DNA of 64,000 bases from NCBI GenBank assembly GCA_012295275.1, contig CM022677.1, positions 13,105,889-13,169,888 of the forward strand, read 5' to 3'. The notes under the pieces are model-generated. The model was not told the origin of the DNA. It was given only the letters and a program-made list of their open reading frames with translations, and made no database searches. Below are positions 13,561-25,670 of the stretch, in pieces. Both the position numbers and the translations under genes were made by a program. Numbering within the stretch: the stretch's first letter is position 1; each line of letters begins with the position of its first letter. Source of the stretch: Chrysomallon squamiferum (taxonomy: Eukaryota; Mollusca; Gastropoda; Neomphalida; Peltospiridae).

Positions 13561-13964
13561 CGAACAGTGCATCTCTATAGAATCTAAGTATTTCAGGCAA
13601 TATACACTTTGCCTGACTTTTCAAGCTAATTTGTCAACACTTGAAATGCAAATCTATCGTAGATTGACAGCAATTGTTGTAAAAATAAACAAACATGCAA
13701 ACAAACAATGATAACACAAAATTACATTTAAAATTTAAGAAATTAATTTTAAATTCATTCGGTCTTAATCTGTTGGTTTTAATACTAAATTACATACACA
13801 TCAAGTACTTTCTTTATAATTGTTTTTGATTTCAATACATTACTAACGGTTAACTTATGATGATGAAAAATTAAGATATTATCTTAATTCAGTATGTGAA
13901 TGTTATTGCAAAAGGATAAAAACAGAGTAATTAGGTTTCTCCATAATTACTGTATGGACAGGCA

Positions 13965-14100
13965 GGAATATCACTGGTTAACAGCTGGGTGACATACAAA
14001 GAGATGAAATCCCATTTAAAATATGCCTCACAAACAAACTGATGACATCACTAACAGTCATCATTTTCTGATTAAGAACTGGATACCACAGGCTCAACTG
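13965..14100 (+). pseudogene. Possible piggyBac-like transposase fragment
   Basis: One plus frame reads SLVNSWVTYKEMK and the next frame continues IPFKICLTNKLMTSL. A VNSW-x-x-Y segment followed by F-x-x-x-L-x-x-x-L is reminiscent of the region after the catalytic core of piggyBac-type transposases. The match is short and crosses a frameshift, so the call is tentative. Confidence 0.3.
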
Positions 14101-14164
14101 GCAAATTTATAACAAATTCTGGGGTTTTTTGTTTATGTTCTCCTGTGGAGAAACAGAACAGACT

Positions 14165-14295
14165 GCAGAACAATGGCACAACAGTGACAGAACAGTGACA
14201 AAACAGTGACAAAACAGTGACAGAACAGTGACAAAACAGTGACACAACAGTGACAGGACAGTGACAGAACAGTGACAGAACAGTTTCAGAACATC
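14165..14295. repeat. 11-bp minisatellite (cagtgacagaa)
   Basis: About eleven copies of an 11-bp unit, acagtgacaga or acagtgacaaa, with the last copies diverging to acagtttcaga. Eleven is not a multiple of 3, so this is not a translated repeat. Confidence 0.85.
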
Positions 14296-14304
14296 ATCCA
14301 GAAG

Positions 14305-14552
14305 TGCATAAACCTACAGCAGTAGAGAAAGACTGGAACAAATCTGCAGAAGAATCATTCTTAGTCACTGCCGGCCTTCGCGTGTAGTCAACAAGAGAAG
14401 AAAATGTAGAAGTTAAACACTGCAGAGAAAAAGGAGCTGAGTCTGGCTAATGCTGCAGAGTTGTTGCTAATTTTGAAAGAGGAATACTCCCAACTGAAGG
14501 ACGTTTGGTTGGCCAAGTTAAAAACTGGTAGACTGTTGTCATTCTAACAAGC
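14305..14552 (+). pseudogene. Frameshifted coding-like fragment (unidentified)
   Basis: Plus-strand frame pieces are KPTAVEKDWNKSAEESF and, after a frame change and stops, AEKKELSLANAAELLL then KEEYSQLKDVWLAKLK. Composition is protein-like, helix-prone and charged, with no flanking splice sites. It looks like an old retrocopy fragment of an unknown gene. Confidence 0.35.
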
Positions 14553-14870
14553 TCAATGAAGAATTATTCAACATACAGTTAAATTTTAGTGACAAATGAC
14601 CAACAAATGCCACTTCAGTCTGACCTGCTAAACAAATAAATATATGTATGTAGAAGTATATACACATATTAACATCTCAAATCAGTATCAAAGATATTCA
14701 AATAGCATTTTATGACTGGTTAAATTTTAAATCTTTTGAAAGTCACAAAGATATTGAAATCAATTCTAATCCATTGACTTGAAAAATTGTTAAAAACATC
14801 TGATTTAATTATCAGTTTTTGTTTGTAAAGTTTTAACTTGTTTTAATATTTTGAAAAACAGTTTTTTATT

Positions 14871-16352
14871 TCAGGCAGTGTGTTGTAACTTGAAAATCTG
14901 CAATGAAAAAACACACACACACACACTGGAAACAGCTGTAAACATCACTTTTGATAGTGTCCTATGGAATGCAAACTTGTCATTTAAAATTTTAATTTGA
15001 TATATTTTCTTTTTTTTAAATTGCTTTTGCCTGTTTTTGAAAGTTCTGTCAGTATAGATCAGCAGGGTTTTGCTAGAGATCACCAGAAATAGAGATAGAC
15101 AAGCTAACACATTTTTAATTTCATATTTATAACTTTATTATTCATGTACAGCAGATTACTGAGAAATTATCGGTTATAATAATATAGGCTTCAACTATTG
15201 TATTAGTTAAAATTGTAACAATCATAAGGAATACTGTTTTTAGTGATTAGTTAAAATTATAACAATCATAAGGAATATATTTACTGATTAGTTACAATTA
15301 TAACTGTCATAATGAACATATTTAGTGATGTCTCTGCATGATACCAATGCCAGTAGTTTTGACAAAATAGGGCATCATTTGTTTACTTAAACCAGTTAGG
15401 TTTATCATAAATAAAAAATTCTATAATAAAAATATAAAAGAACAAATTATTAATAATGACATATAGTAATTGTTATGCAGGGATTCCTGAGACATGAAAC
15501 TTATGTCAAGGGTTTCACAAGCATGAAAAGGGGTTGAGAAATGCTGGTGTGTTTTAAATATTATATTCACTTTATAGGCCACTCTTTTTATATTAGTTGG
15601 ATTATGGAAAGAATAAGCTTCAAATTTAGGGGAGAAGTTACATATAAAGATAAAATAAATTTTACCTGTTCATGTAGTTCATGCTCAACAACATGGTTTA
15701 AAAAAAAGGTTTGATACAATATTGCCCAAAATACATGTTTATTTGCATGCATATGTTGTAAATAATGTCTTCCAGTGTTTAAAACACAATTTGTCATGAT
15801 AAAACATAAATTTTCAAATTCCTGTTTATTTTCTTCAGTTTTTGCGTCTTTCATGTTAGAAGATCTGTAATCATGAAAATATTATGACTGAAATATGTAT
15901 TGAATTATTTTGTTTCATCACAAATTTATTGGTATAATAACTTTTTGTGGTAGTTTTGAGTGATTAAGGTTGGGTTGTGGTCATCCCAGTAGGTGAGTGA
16001 TATGTTTGTGCTAAAAAATATTAAGCCAGACTTTACTTAACACTTTTGAGAAAAAAAAATTGTTGTCCTAGCAATAGGTTCAGTTTAAGTATGTACAGTT
16101 AAGGTTGTAGCCATTGTTGCATGTACACTGTTAATTTGTTCTATTGGTGATATAATCAGAGTGCTTTGTCTCCCCCTCCCCAATGCACATTGTATTATCA
16201 AAACTGATAGGTTTGAGAAAAATTGCTGAACAAGAAACATTTATTTAAAAACACTAGCAAAATAATGTAGTAACTGTTAGTGTGAACTTGGCACATTGAT
16301 GCAGTTTCCTGCTTTCCTGGTTCTTGATGCAGTGTTCTCTAGAATCTGACAT
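14871..16352 (-). CDS. Candidate three-exon gene, 96 codons, unidentified
   Basis: Exon 1 is 16356-16288 (coding from 16352), after TTAATCACAG. It begins MSDSREHCIKNQESRKL and ends phase 2 at a weak donor (CAA|GTTCAC). Exon 2 is 15864-15666, 199 nt with no stops, between a strong acceptor (TTCATGATTACAG) and donor CAG|GTAAAA. It encodes MKDAKTEENKQEFENL, TGRHYLQHMHANKHVFW and NHVVEHELHEQ. Exon 3 is 14897-14871 after TTTTTTCATTGCAG and encodes IFKLQHTA and a stop. All three join in frame (65+199+27 nt = 97 codons). An AATAAA overlaps the stop. No signal peptide or transmembrane segment is evident, and the His/Cys-rich middle is not a known motif to me. Upstream exons may be missing. Confidence 0.45.
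15200..15332. repeat. Three-copy tandem repeat, about 47-60 bp
   Basis: The core gattagttaaaattataac followed by aatcataaggaata recurs three times with drift. It lies within the second intron of the candidate gene on the minus strand. Confidence 0.6.
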
Positions 16353-16359
16353 CTTCCTG

Positions 16360-17635
16360 TGATTAAACAATTAATAACTGTCCTTTTCGTTTTTTTGAAA
16401 CTGCAACCAGTAATAAGACAATATGTTCAGTGTGATCTGCACTATCTTTAGCAATTAAGACAGCTACTCTTCCTGGTCATGTTAATCAGATTTTGTATTA
16501 ACTATCCTGGAGTTCATTATGGGCAGTGTTTGGAAATTTGTGCAGCTAGTCATTTGTTTTGGAAGCTGTTTCTATGAAAGATTTTACTTCTTGGTTTTAA
16601 AGTAGTGGAAGCTTAAACAATCAGTTAACATTAATAAAGTCACTACAGAAGAAGTGTTCTTAATGCCACTTTTGGCTCCAGTTAATTGAGTAATTATTTG
16701 ATTTTTTTTATATGAATTTCTTTTTTTGATTTTGTTTTGTGTCATTATATGATGAAATACTACAGGGTTGATACTTTGTCTACATCTTAGGTTGAAGAAT
16801 CTGTAAAGAGTTTTTGAAAGTGATAGATGTTTATGGATATTTTTCAATGTTTTATGACCATAATTCATTGTTTTTAGATGTATATATTTTAATGAGCTAA
16901 TGCAGATTTTTTTTTATTTTTTTTATATTTCAGTTATATTTTGAATTGGGCTAAGTCGGTGAAGTTTATTTTTACCAAGCAAAGATTTCTTCAAGGTGAA
17001 AGTTGCTACTTAGACACATCTAGTGTGTTTTTCTGTAAGTTTGTTTTTAATATTACTGTATGTTCAAAATGCCTGCATGGTGACTGTTGTCTTTTTGTGT
17101 TTTTTAATGACAGGTGTTGAATATACTACTTTTCAGCTTTTGCAATAACATTCTGAAATATCCCCTACTTTTTTGTCTATATGCACAGAAGAGAAAAAGC
17201 ATGTGCAAATATAAATCAGTTTCTTTTAAGAACTATTTCATTATGACACATAAATGCATCCTTTATATGTAATTAGAGATAATTAATTGAAGACTGTTCA
17301 TATTTTGTTAAAGATGATTATAAAAAAACTCAACATGATCAAACCTATAGCACACTGATAATCCTTAAAGTTATTGTTATTATTATCATTCTTTTTCTTA
17401 TAAGATTTCATGCAAATTAGATAAACCATAATACATCTCACAAATTTTTGAATTTGAAAGAATTGTAGAAACAGTGAATTAATGAGAAATATGTGGGCAT
17501 TAGTTTACTGTGGACTGACAGTGTTTGTATAAGACTAAAGTCATGTATGGACTGTAGTGCTGTAGTACAGAAAAATGATTGTCACAGTTTATTACGTTCA
17601 ATGAAAATTCTTCATTTTACTCAATCTTTTGAAAG
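16360..17635. other. AT-rich spacer, no supported gene
   Basis: Open stretches are short. The longest minus ORF (16584-16868) lacks splice context. Nothing recognisable. Confidence 0.5.
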
Positions 17636-17639
17636 ATAA

Positions 17640-18180
17640 ACTAAAGTTTGTATTCTCTCTTTTCAGAATTGTACACGTCAAGAATGCCTATGTCACTCTT
17701 TGTAACTCTGGCAGTATTTTTTTCAGTGGATTTAATCTTCTTTGTCTTAGACTTTTCTATACTTTCACACCAGTACTTTTTCTTCCTCCAAATGAAGAAA
17801 TCCTTCAAACATCTTTTTTTTGCAGTGTCATTAATGATCTTCCTTCTTTTCACCCTCATATTCATGGACACCATTACACATTTTCTGCCACCTTTCTGTT
17901 TACTTTTGTGTTCATGTTACCTCTACTTCACTGTTCCCTCTGCTTTGGTTCATTGAGCCATACCTTCTCCTGGTGGTTTGTGGATAATCTCACGCAGGCC
18001 TTCATTAAAACCCAGTCTCCTCTTTCATTTGTGTTACTTGTCTTTGAACATCTCGTATGAATAGATATCTTTAGGTGCAAGGAAGGCAGCCCGATAGGGT
18101 CCATAGAAGAAAATTGGGTATTTCCCCTTTGGAGTTTTTACTGATGGTGGAGGTCATCAATCCTTGCCAGCCAGTGTGAA
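17640..18180 (-). pseudogene. HDGF/LEDGF-type PWWP segment of a retropseudogene (inverted 5' part)
   Basis: Read on the minus strand from 18180: WLARIDDLHHQ, a one-base frame change, then TPKGKYPIFFYGPYRA, AFLAPKDIYSYEMFKDK, a stop, and KRRLGFNEGLREI. This order and spacing match the PWWP domain of the HDGF/LEDGF family (W-P-A-R-I-D, K-x-P-I-F-F-x-G, A-F-L-x-P-K-D, G-F-N-E-G-L-x-E-I), which binds methylated nucleosomes. The N-terminal start of the domain is missing. A Lys-rich linker (RVKRRKIINDTAKKR, IEKSKTKKIKSTEK) follows down to 17640. No introns interrupt the domain, and stops and frameshifts are present, so this is a processed pseudogene. It continues on the opposite strand at 18190-19390. 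Confidence 0.8.
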
Positions 18181-18189
18181 CTGATTGTT

Positions 18190-19390
18190 TCGAGTAAAAG
18201 GAAAGTATTACATGGCAGTGAAAGCAAATCGAAACTCAGTCTGCTAGAGAAGATGACACCAATCAACACAGCATAGATAAACATTGTGATGAAAAGGTGA
18301 AGGAAAAGTCAAAAACAGATACTAAAGTAAAAGAGGATGAACGCAAAAAGTAAAAATAAACTAACAAAAAAAGAAAGTTGGGAGCAGATGATTACGAAAA
18401 CAAGAAAAAAACTGGATGTCGATCGCATACAGCAGGAATGTAGTGAGTGAATCAGGCAGAAAGCAGAGGTTGTCTTCAAGAAGTTCAAAGCTTTTTTCTC
18501 AAAGATTGATGCAGACAAGCTACAACAGGTTGATAAACAAAGCACTGAAGAAGGTGAGACGCCAAGTGATTTGAAACAGAATGAAATAGTGGATGGGAAC
18601 ATGGATGTGAACAAACCACTGAACATATCAGCAGGTGACTCACAATTAACTAATAATAGTTTAGTGAAAACAGAGAAGGAAGAACCTTCATGGTCTACAA
18701 GTGACAATAACTTTCCAAGGTGAAACAAAGATAACCACGAGGAAGGAACACAAGGTCACAAACCACAGCTGGAAAGTGACAATGTAGAAGAGAAAACAAC
18801 TAAACAGTGTGTCTGAAAGGGTTGTTAGTGATGTGTCAGCCACTTCTCTGCTGCAGTCAGGTTATAATTCTGCTAGTACTGGATTGCATTCTGGGATCAC
18901 AGTGATGTCTCATTCAAAGACAGAGGATGCTGGGAAGGCTTCTGGGAAATATTCGGGTATTGTAAAAACAGGACTGTTAGATGTTCCTCTCACAGATGCA
19001 GCAGCTTGAAACCAACAAACTGAAACTCTCCTTTATCAAGTGATGATGATTCTAGTCCCAACACAAACAATTCACCTCTTGTAAGCTTCCAGAGCGATGG
19101 TGATGAAGCTGAATGGAGGAGGGTATCAGTGACAAACTAGAGGAGATCATAAAGGAAACGTTAGCCTGCGAGACAGCAAAAAGAGAAGCAGCAGCTAAAG
19201 AAGAGAAAATAGAACAACGGCAGACAGAACATGATGCTGTCATGGACGATGATGATGAACTCTATAAATTACTTGGTGTTTAGAAGTTGTTAGACATGTT
19301 CGTGGGTTAGACATGTTCAGTGGGTTAGACATGTTCATGAACAAATTTAAATATTTAATATTTTATCCAGATATTAATACAATAAAGAAA
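18190..19390 (+). pseudogene. 3' part of the HDGF-family retropseudogene, plus strand
   Basis: Plus-strand frame pieces with stops between them: EKVKEKSKTDTKVKEDERKK; TKKESWEQMITKTRKKLDV; RQKAEVVFKKFKAFFSKID; SDGDEAEWRR; DKLEEIIKETLACETAKREA; and a clean C-terminus EHDAVMDDDDELYKLLGV and stop (TAG near 19280). The block with FKKFKAFFSKI resembles the last helix of the integrase-binding (TFIIS N-terminal-like) domain of LEDGF-type proteins. AATAAA lies at 19381. Linkage to the PWWP half rests on adjacency, charged composition and decay state, so it is inference. Confidence 0.6.
19284..19340. repeat. Short tandem repeat ttagacatgttc(g/a)tggg
   Basis: Three to four copies of a unit of about 18-19 bp sit just after the retropseudogene stop codon, in its former 3' UTR. 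Confidence 0.6.
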
Positions 19391-19399
19391 TATCAAATA

Positions 19400-20982
19400 T
19401 CATCATCATCATCATCACGCTAAACAAGTAAGTTATACATTTTTATTTTGTTTTGTTTGTTTTTACATACGTTCTAGATAAAAGTGCATTTTGCCTGAAG
19501 CTGATGAGAAATGGCTAGGTTTGTTAGGTTGTTCCTTTTTTCTTTGTCAAAAAATTATTTTGTTTATTTTTTAATTTGATGGAAAGTTCTGTTCATTATA
19601 ATTTATCTTTTAGAAAATTTTTTTATAAAGATGTTTTAATATTTTTAGATGTATCTAATTATGGGTAGTAATTTTCAATACTGTCCAAATTTCTAGGAAT
19701 ATTTTACTTTCTATCTTTTGTTTTAGCATCTTTGTGTTAGCATCTTTTTTAACTCTTATTATATTTCTGGAATTTGATAAAAGTGCTGTTTTAAAAATGT
19801 ACTTATTATTTAATGTTTCCTTGGTGTCTGTTTATATGTTATTTGTGTGGAGCAAGAGAAAGAGATTTATATTCTGCTATCATTGTATGTGTGTATGCAT
19901 GCCTCACGCACATGTGTGTGTGTGTGTAAAAACAACTTTCTTTCATTTTATGAATGCTAACAAACCTCAGTACTTAAATATATATGTATTAGTGATGTTA
20001 TTTTAATTTTCTATTATAATAATAATTATTATTACTTTTATATTAGTAATTTTTTTTTTAATTCTCAAAAATTGTTTGTTTTACTGTTAATGTGAGATGT
20101 TTGCAATATTTTGATCATGCAATTTTGAAATCAACATCAAAAATTCTTCAGATATAAATGTTAATTCCATTATTATTAAATCACTTTGAACAACAAATGT
20201 CCAATATTTTCAACAATATGTTTTGATTTGGTGGGGTTTTGTTCTCTTTTGTTTGGTTGTGTAATATTTATTTTAATTTTATTTAATGTGTGTTGGTGTC
20301 ATATGTAATGGATTTGTCAGTTTTTTTTATAATGTTAACATTTTAGTATTAAAATATAACTTTAATAATTTAATGAAAGTTAAACATATTATTTTAATAA
20401 ATGATGTTAGTATGTAATTTTCAGTATTAACATTGCTATCTAATTAATGTTGACTATAAAACACTTATTGATGTTAATATGTAGTTTTCAGTATATAACA
20501 TAATTATCTAATTAATGTTTGACTATAAAACAGTTATATTGATTCCCTTATCCAATATATTTAGAATCAAAATTAACTCAAGATGAATATATCGTTTAAT
20601 AATATAGGTTTTGTTGATAATATGTCGGTGATTTTATATAATAAGTTTAATAATTTTAGTGAAGAAAAGTCTCTGTTGTGTTGTGCATCAAACAACTAAG
20701 ACATTTCACCATTTCAGCTCTTCAGATGAAAACAAACAAATCCTCATCCATAATTTGTGTTGTTTATAATTATACTGCCAACAAAATGTTCTTTTCAATG
20801 TCTGTTTATTACAAAATATTTTTTTATTAGTATTTATTATTTTTAGTTTTTTTCTGTTTTATATTTCTGATTATGTAATTTTAAAAAGTAGCTGGCAGTC
20901 AAATGGAGAAAATTAAAGTATACTTTTTGAAAAAAGGACAGAAACATTATCTATTTATTTATTTATTTATTACTTATTATGG

Positions 20983-21015
<33 letters not shown>

Positions 21016-21300
21016 GGAAGAAATAGTTTCATAAAAGTTGGGGGTTGTTAGGTGGGATCTTCTCTTTTCTTGAAGAATTTTATTTATAAATACATTCATT
21101 CAAACAATGTGTGTGTGCATGTGTGTACTTGTGTGCATATGTAAATTAATTTGGACAAAGAACCTCATCTGTTTTAATTGTTATTTGTTTTGTTTTTAAA
21201 AAACGTTAATGTTTTCAGGATAAAAATATAATATTTAAAAGTTTCTAAATTTTTCCTCTTTTATATTCTTCTGTCTCAACGTCACATTTTTCTTTCATTT
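19400..21300. other. AT-rich spacer, no supported gene
   Basis: Contains an ATT run at about 20986-21015 and two similar 80-bp stretches (atgttagtatgtaattttcagtattaac and the related atgttaatatgtagttttcag) near 20402 and 20472. No gene is seen. Confidence 0.5.
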
Positions 21301-21500
21301 NNNNNNNNNNNNNNNNNNNNNNNNNNNNNNNNNNNNNNNNNNNNNNNNNNNNNNNNNNNNNNNNNNNNNNNNNNNNNNNNNNNNNNNNNNNNNNNNNNNN
21401 NNNNNNNNNNNNNNNNNNNNNNNNNNNNNNNNNNNNNNNNNNNNNNNNNNNNNNNNNNNNNNNNNNNNNNNNNNNNNNNNNNNNNNNNNNNNNNNNNNNN
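21301..21500. other. Assembly gap of 200 N
   Basis: Exactly 200 unknown bases, which probably stand for a gap of arbitrary size. Flanks are T-rich and CA/TA-rich low-complexity DNA. Confidence 0.98.
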
Positions 21501-21539
21501 ACAAGAATATATGTGTCAATGTAAAGATGTAGTGTGTAA

Positions 21540-22751
21540 ACATGTATGGTTCATTAATATTATGTGTCTGTGCATTAGAGAGAATGTGGATACATAGGGT
21601 ACTTCTATTTTTTCCAAATTTGAATACAGTGGCATTAATTTGAAAGCCTTTTCTGTATATAGATATAAAGACAGTAGAACAGAGTATAGACAGAAGTGTA
21701 TGTATTTTTGAAAAACAATTGTATATTTTTAGAAAGAATGGGTGTATTATACAAAGAACACTCCTTTTGAACATGCATGTATTCTCTATCTTGCTCACAA
21801 AGAGATATATATTTTTTTACATATGCACTCCAGCTTTCACATATGCAGACATAGCTTAAATAATATATATATATATTTTTTCATTCACACATCACCTCTC
21901 TCTAACCCTCCCAAAAGTACTCAGTATATTATTACACATGCCTGTCTCTAAGTAAATCCATCCTCAATTCTATATCTAATCTATCTAAAATAAATAAACA
22001 GCATAAACACAATCTTGTTCTCAAGTATTTGTTTGACCCATCCTTTCTCTGTTTAATAAAGATATCTATATATGCACCTATCTCATATATCTATCTCTCG
22101 TCTGTCAATCTTATCTATCTCTATCTCTATATCTATACATAGATATATAATTATCTCTATTAATCTATCTCATTCACAGGGCATACTTCTCAGTTTCAGA
22201 CAGAGGTCAATACCTGTTCTCTCTCTATAACACACCAAAACATATAACCACACCTACATATCAGTCTCTGTCTCAGTTATCTGTCTATATCTAGCCTTTC
22301 TTTTTAACACACATACTCAAATATAAACATACTCTCATTTACACATTCATTTATATCCCAATCCTCTAAATACATAACAATATATTCATACACATATACT
22401 CATTATTATGGACCTATATATGTATATATTTATGTAGTTTGTAAATATCCATCTCTCTACATATATCCTCTCTAACATACATATACAAACATAAACCCAA
22501 ATTCATTCTCTCATCTCTCTATCAGTCATCTGACTCTCTCAAAAATCCAACAAAAGGACACTATCTTTCACACACATTTATATACCCATTCTTTTTAACA
22601 CACAAATACATAATAAAGACTCTTACACATCAGTTTGTCTAGCTATCATCTATCTAATCTATCTATCTGTATAATTATTGTCTACCTATCTCTCATCATC
22701 TAACAATCCATCTATCTAACTGTTAATCTATCTCATTCTCTCAAAATTAGT

Positions 22752-22791
<40 letters not shown>

Positions 22792-23060
22792 CACTCTCTA
22801 ACACACAAACAACAGACTCAGTCTTTCTTAGAAATGTCCCTTCTTGTATCTCTCTATCTTTGCTCTGTCTATCAAGCTACCTTTCTTGTGTCCATTTTAC
22901 ATTTTACCATAAAACCACCCTATTTTACACATATATATGTAGTTACTCATCCTTTAATATAAACATACATACCCATCACTTCCTAAGCACACAAATACAT
23001 TATCATTCCTATACACACGTCTGTGTTTGTATTGTGGGTGTACACACACATACAATCATG
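21540..23060. repeat. Segment duplicated at 30120-31500
   Basis: Shared landmarks in the same order: gaatacagtg near 21625/30168; ggcatacttctc then gaggtcaatacctgttctct near 22180/30893; accacacctacatatcag near 22250/30963; tacattatcattcctataca near 22993/31480. The rest is diverged TCTA/CA-rich sequence. A (CA)n run lies at 22757-22789. Confidence 0.6.
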
Positions 23061-23124
23061 TGTTTATGTACATATACATGTTCCTGTCCTCAAATCAACC
23101 ACCATCCACTTTACCATCATACTT

Positions 23125-23412
23125 GATTACACCTATTTTTCTATCTGTCTTTCTATCTATCTTTCTATCTATCTTTCTACCTGTCTTTCTATCTGTCTTT
23201 CTATCTATCTTTCTATCTATCTTTCTACCTATCTTTCTATCTGTCTTTCTATCTATCTTTCTATCTATCTTTCTACCTATCTTTCTATCTGTCTTTCTAT
23301 CTATCTTTCTATCTGTCTTTCTATCTATCTTTCTATCTATCTTTCTACTTATCTTTCTATCTATCTTTCTACTTATCTTTCTATCTATATTTCTTTCTAT
23401 CTTCCTGTCTAC
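23125..23412. repeat. 12-bp pyrimidine minisatellite (ctttctatctat)n
   Basis: About 24 copies of ctttctatctat and one-base variants (ctttctacctat, ctttctatctgt). Two frames are open throughout (SIYLS-type and FLSIFL-type), which the period of 12 explains. It is not a gene. Confidence 0.9.
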
Positions 23413-23959
23413 CTATTTATCATTCAATAGCTAGATATGAACCTACTGACCTGCCTGTCTGTTTAGCTATCCATATATCCATCCATCAAACTCTAAGTAA
23501 ATGCCTCCCTAGATATATATTTCTCTATCATCAATATTACAATCCATCAATAACCATCCATGAATCACCTATTCATCTTCCTGACTATCTCCCTAAATTA
23601 GTACAACTACTTTTTATATCTATCTTTCTGTGTTACTGCCATTTATAACTCTCATTCACAATTCCCATATTTAGTGATTATTATCAATCACTGGCACACT
23701 CTCAGCCTGGCACACAAACACACATGACAGAAAGAAGAATACACAGAGCAGATAGATAGACACTGACATGTTTAACTATTTGCCTAAATTTATCTACATC
23801 TATGAATTCATTTGTTAACTTCTACTGAGCTAACTGTCTATTAGTCTATCAATAATATCTCCCTCTTTCTTTCAGTATATCTTCCTGTTTATCTCTTTAC
23901 CTCTTAACCTCCCATCAGACAGCCAGTCTCATATCTGTGTCAATCATCTCTCCTTTCCT

Positions 23960-24400
23960 TTAAATCACTTATGGTTGTTATCAAGTTAATATTCTTTATG
24001 AAAACAACATTAAGCAAGAACCAGCCTGTTGTCTATCTGTAAATATCATTGCTCCACATCTTTTCATTTCTTCTGCACTAATTTGTAGTGTAGAACCATA
24101 CAGAGCTTTTGCAGTGTCTTTAGTCATTAAGAGGAAGTTTTTTGTTCCATTCCATAATAACCAAGAATCATCCACTGTTAACTATTGGAGAACAATCAAT
24201 CAACACTGATGTATAGTGTCAACATCTTCTCCGTCATGGAAACTGCTTTCGAAAGAAAAATCCATGTTGGTCTATATCAGTAGATATCTCAACTGTCTGA
24301 AGTAACCTTTATATTCTTCTCCATATTTTTATAACTGAAGATGATTCCAGAATCATGTCTTTCCTGTAGATGCAATAATAATTAATTATTATCTAAATCT
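23960..24400 (-). pseudogene. Family copy B: 3' exon relic
   Basis: After the acceptor CATCTACAG (near 24372, minus) the frame reads ERHDSGIIFSYKNMEKNIK. An inserted A then shifts it, and the following bases correspond to the VEISTDIDQ stretch of copy A. Unlike copy A, it keeps the HGFFF-encoding insert. Stops follow. Confidence 0.5.
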
Positions 24401-24950
24401 TAACATTATTTCATTGACTATTTTTTACCTATTCCAGGCTAGGAGCATATGATTAATTTGCACAATAAAATCTTTGGGAAGAAATATTTCAGTCATGGAA
24501 AATTATTATAAATTATCAATGAATTCTACTTTAACAATGTTTTAATATTGACTTTATTTATCTGGATATGATGGTAACATTCAGATGAAGCAAAAATAAC
24601 TTTTAACAAGGTAAATGCTTTGCCTGCAACAAACCTTACAATTAATGAGTTGAAACCTTGATTAAAAATATAATTTTTATTGGCGTGCATTACAGAGAAC
24701 AAAATAAAGATAATTCTATCATTTTAACTAACACTCTTTGAAATAAATATTGCCATCAAATTATTGTTTTATAACTTATAGAAAAAAAAAAGGTCATCCA
24801 AATAATATTTTAACATTACATTCACCCAAACAGAACTTTGGTATCATTTGGCCATTGGCCATTACAAGCCCTGCATTCATATGTAATGTACATGTGTACT
24901 TAAACACATTACTATTATTTATTATTATAAAACATATCGAGACCACTTAC

Positions 24951-25044
24951 TTCAGAACAGTTCTCTGTTTTATTGAATTCCTCTGACTGGCTAGTGTCAG
25001 TATCAGATGAATTTGTCATCTTCAGCTTTTTTTCTCAAAATCAC
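24951..25044 (-). CDS. Candidate start-codon exon, MTNSSDTDTSQSEEF
   Basis: The exon lies between a good acceptor (TGGTTTTGCAG) and a strong donor (TCTGAA|GTAAGTGG). The ATG at 25019 opens 23 codons, MTNSSDTDTSQSEEFNK then TENCSE, ending in phase 0. An in-frame stop lies just upstream, supporting this start. The acidic Ser-rich N-terminus is not recognised. The donor and about 110 bp of the following intron recur near 45890-46000, where the coding part is replaced, so this exon belongs to a duplicated gene family. Downstream exons could not be joined with confidence. Confidence 0.45.
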
Positions 25045-25670
25045 CTGCAAAACCAGAAAGAGATTTATTTTCAGCTTGCACAATTAAGTTTGCAAAACAA
25101 GATGACATTTTAGCAATTTTGGAAGTAAAGGTGGATTAGCCACAATTAACAAACTCAAAATGGTTTCCAGCTTACAGTTTGTTCTATCTGTATTCACTGA
25201 GTACATTTCTCTCTTTTATTTCCTGTTTCATCTTGAACTTCTATAATGATCTAGCAGACTGTTTTGGTAGGCATTATTTCTCATAAAAAAAAACAAATTC
25301 ATAAATAAAAATTAAAGAAAGGCATTTAATCCCAAATCTAAACTAATTACTTCTGCTAGTTAGATTCTTCAATCGAATGAAGGTCAGATCTACATCTGAG
25401 CTATGCTATTAATTTAAATGTTATGATAAAAATGCAGAGAAGTTTTGAATGCCAGTATTTTAAAAAATAAATATATAAAATAAAGTAAATATTAAAAATA
25501 TTATTAACAATTAAATATAAATATTTTAGTTACAGAAATAACAAATATGTCTAAAATAAAGATTTATTTCAATCACATAATTAAAGCTAAAGAATAATTT
25601 TTCATTCAGAAACACCTTCAACAATATTAACATAGATGTGCTTTTCTTTATGAACTGATTTCACACATAC

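Noticed and set aside
17629-18060. 143-codon plus ORF, hydrophobic and membrane-protein-like
   Set aside because: It is antisense to the PWWP/Lys-rich pseudogene. Lys-rich codons on one strand give Phe/Leu-rich frames on the other.
18309-18728. 139-codon minus ORF rich in Ser/Phe/Leu
   Set aside because: Antisense shadow of the plus-strand charged region of the HDGF-family retropseudogene.
21295-21798. 167-codon minus ORF running into the gap
   Set aside because: A third of it is N. The remainder has no splice context or protein-like composition.
23023-23434. Two overlapping 135-codon plus ORFs (SIYLS and FLSIF types)
   Set aside because: Both frames are open because the 12-bp repeat contains no stop. 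Not coding.
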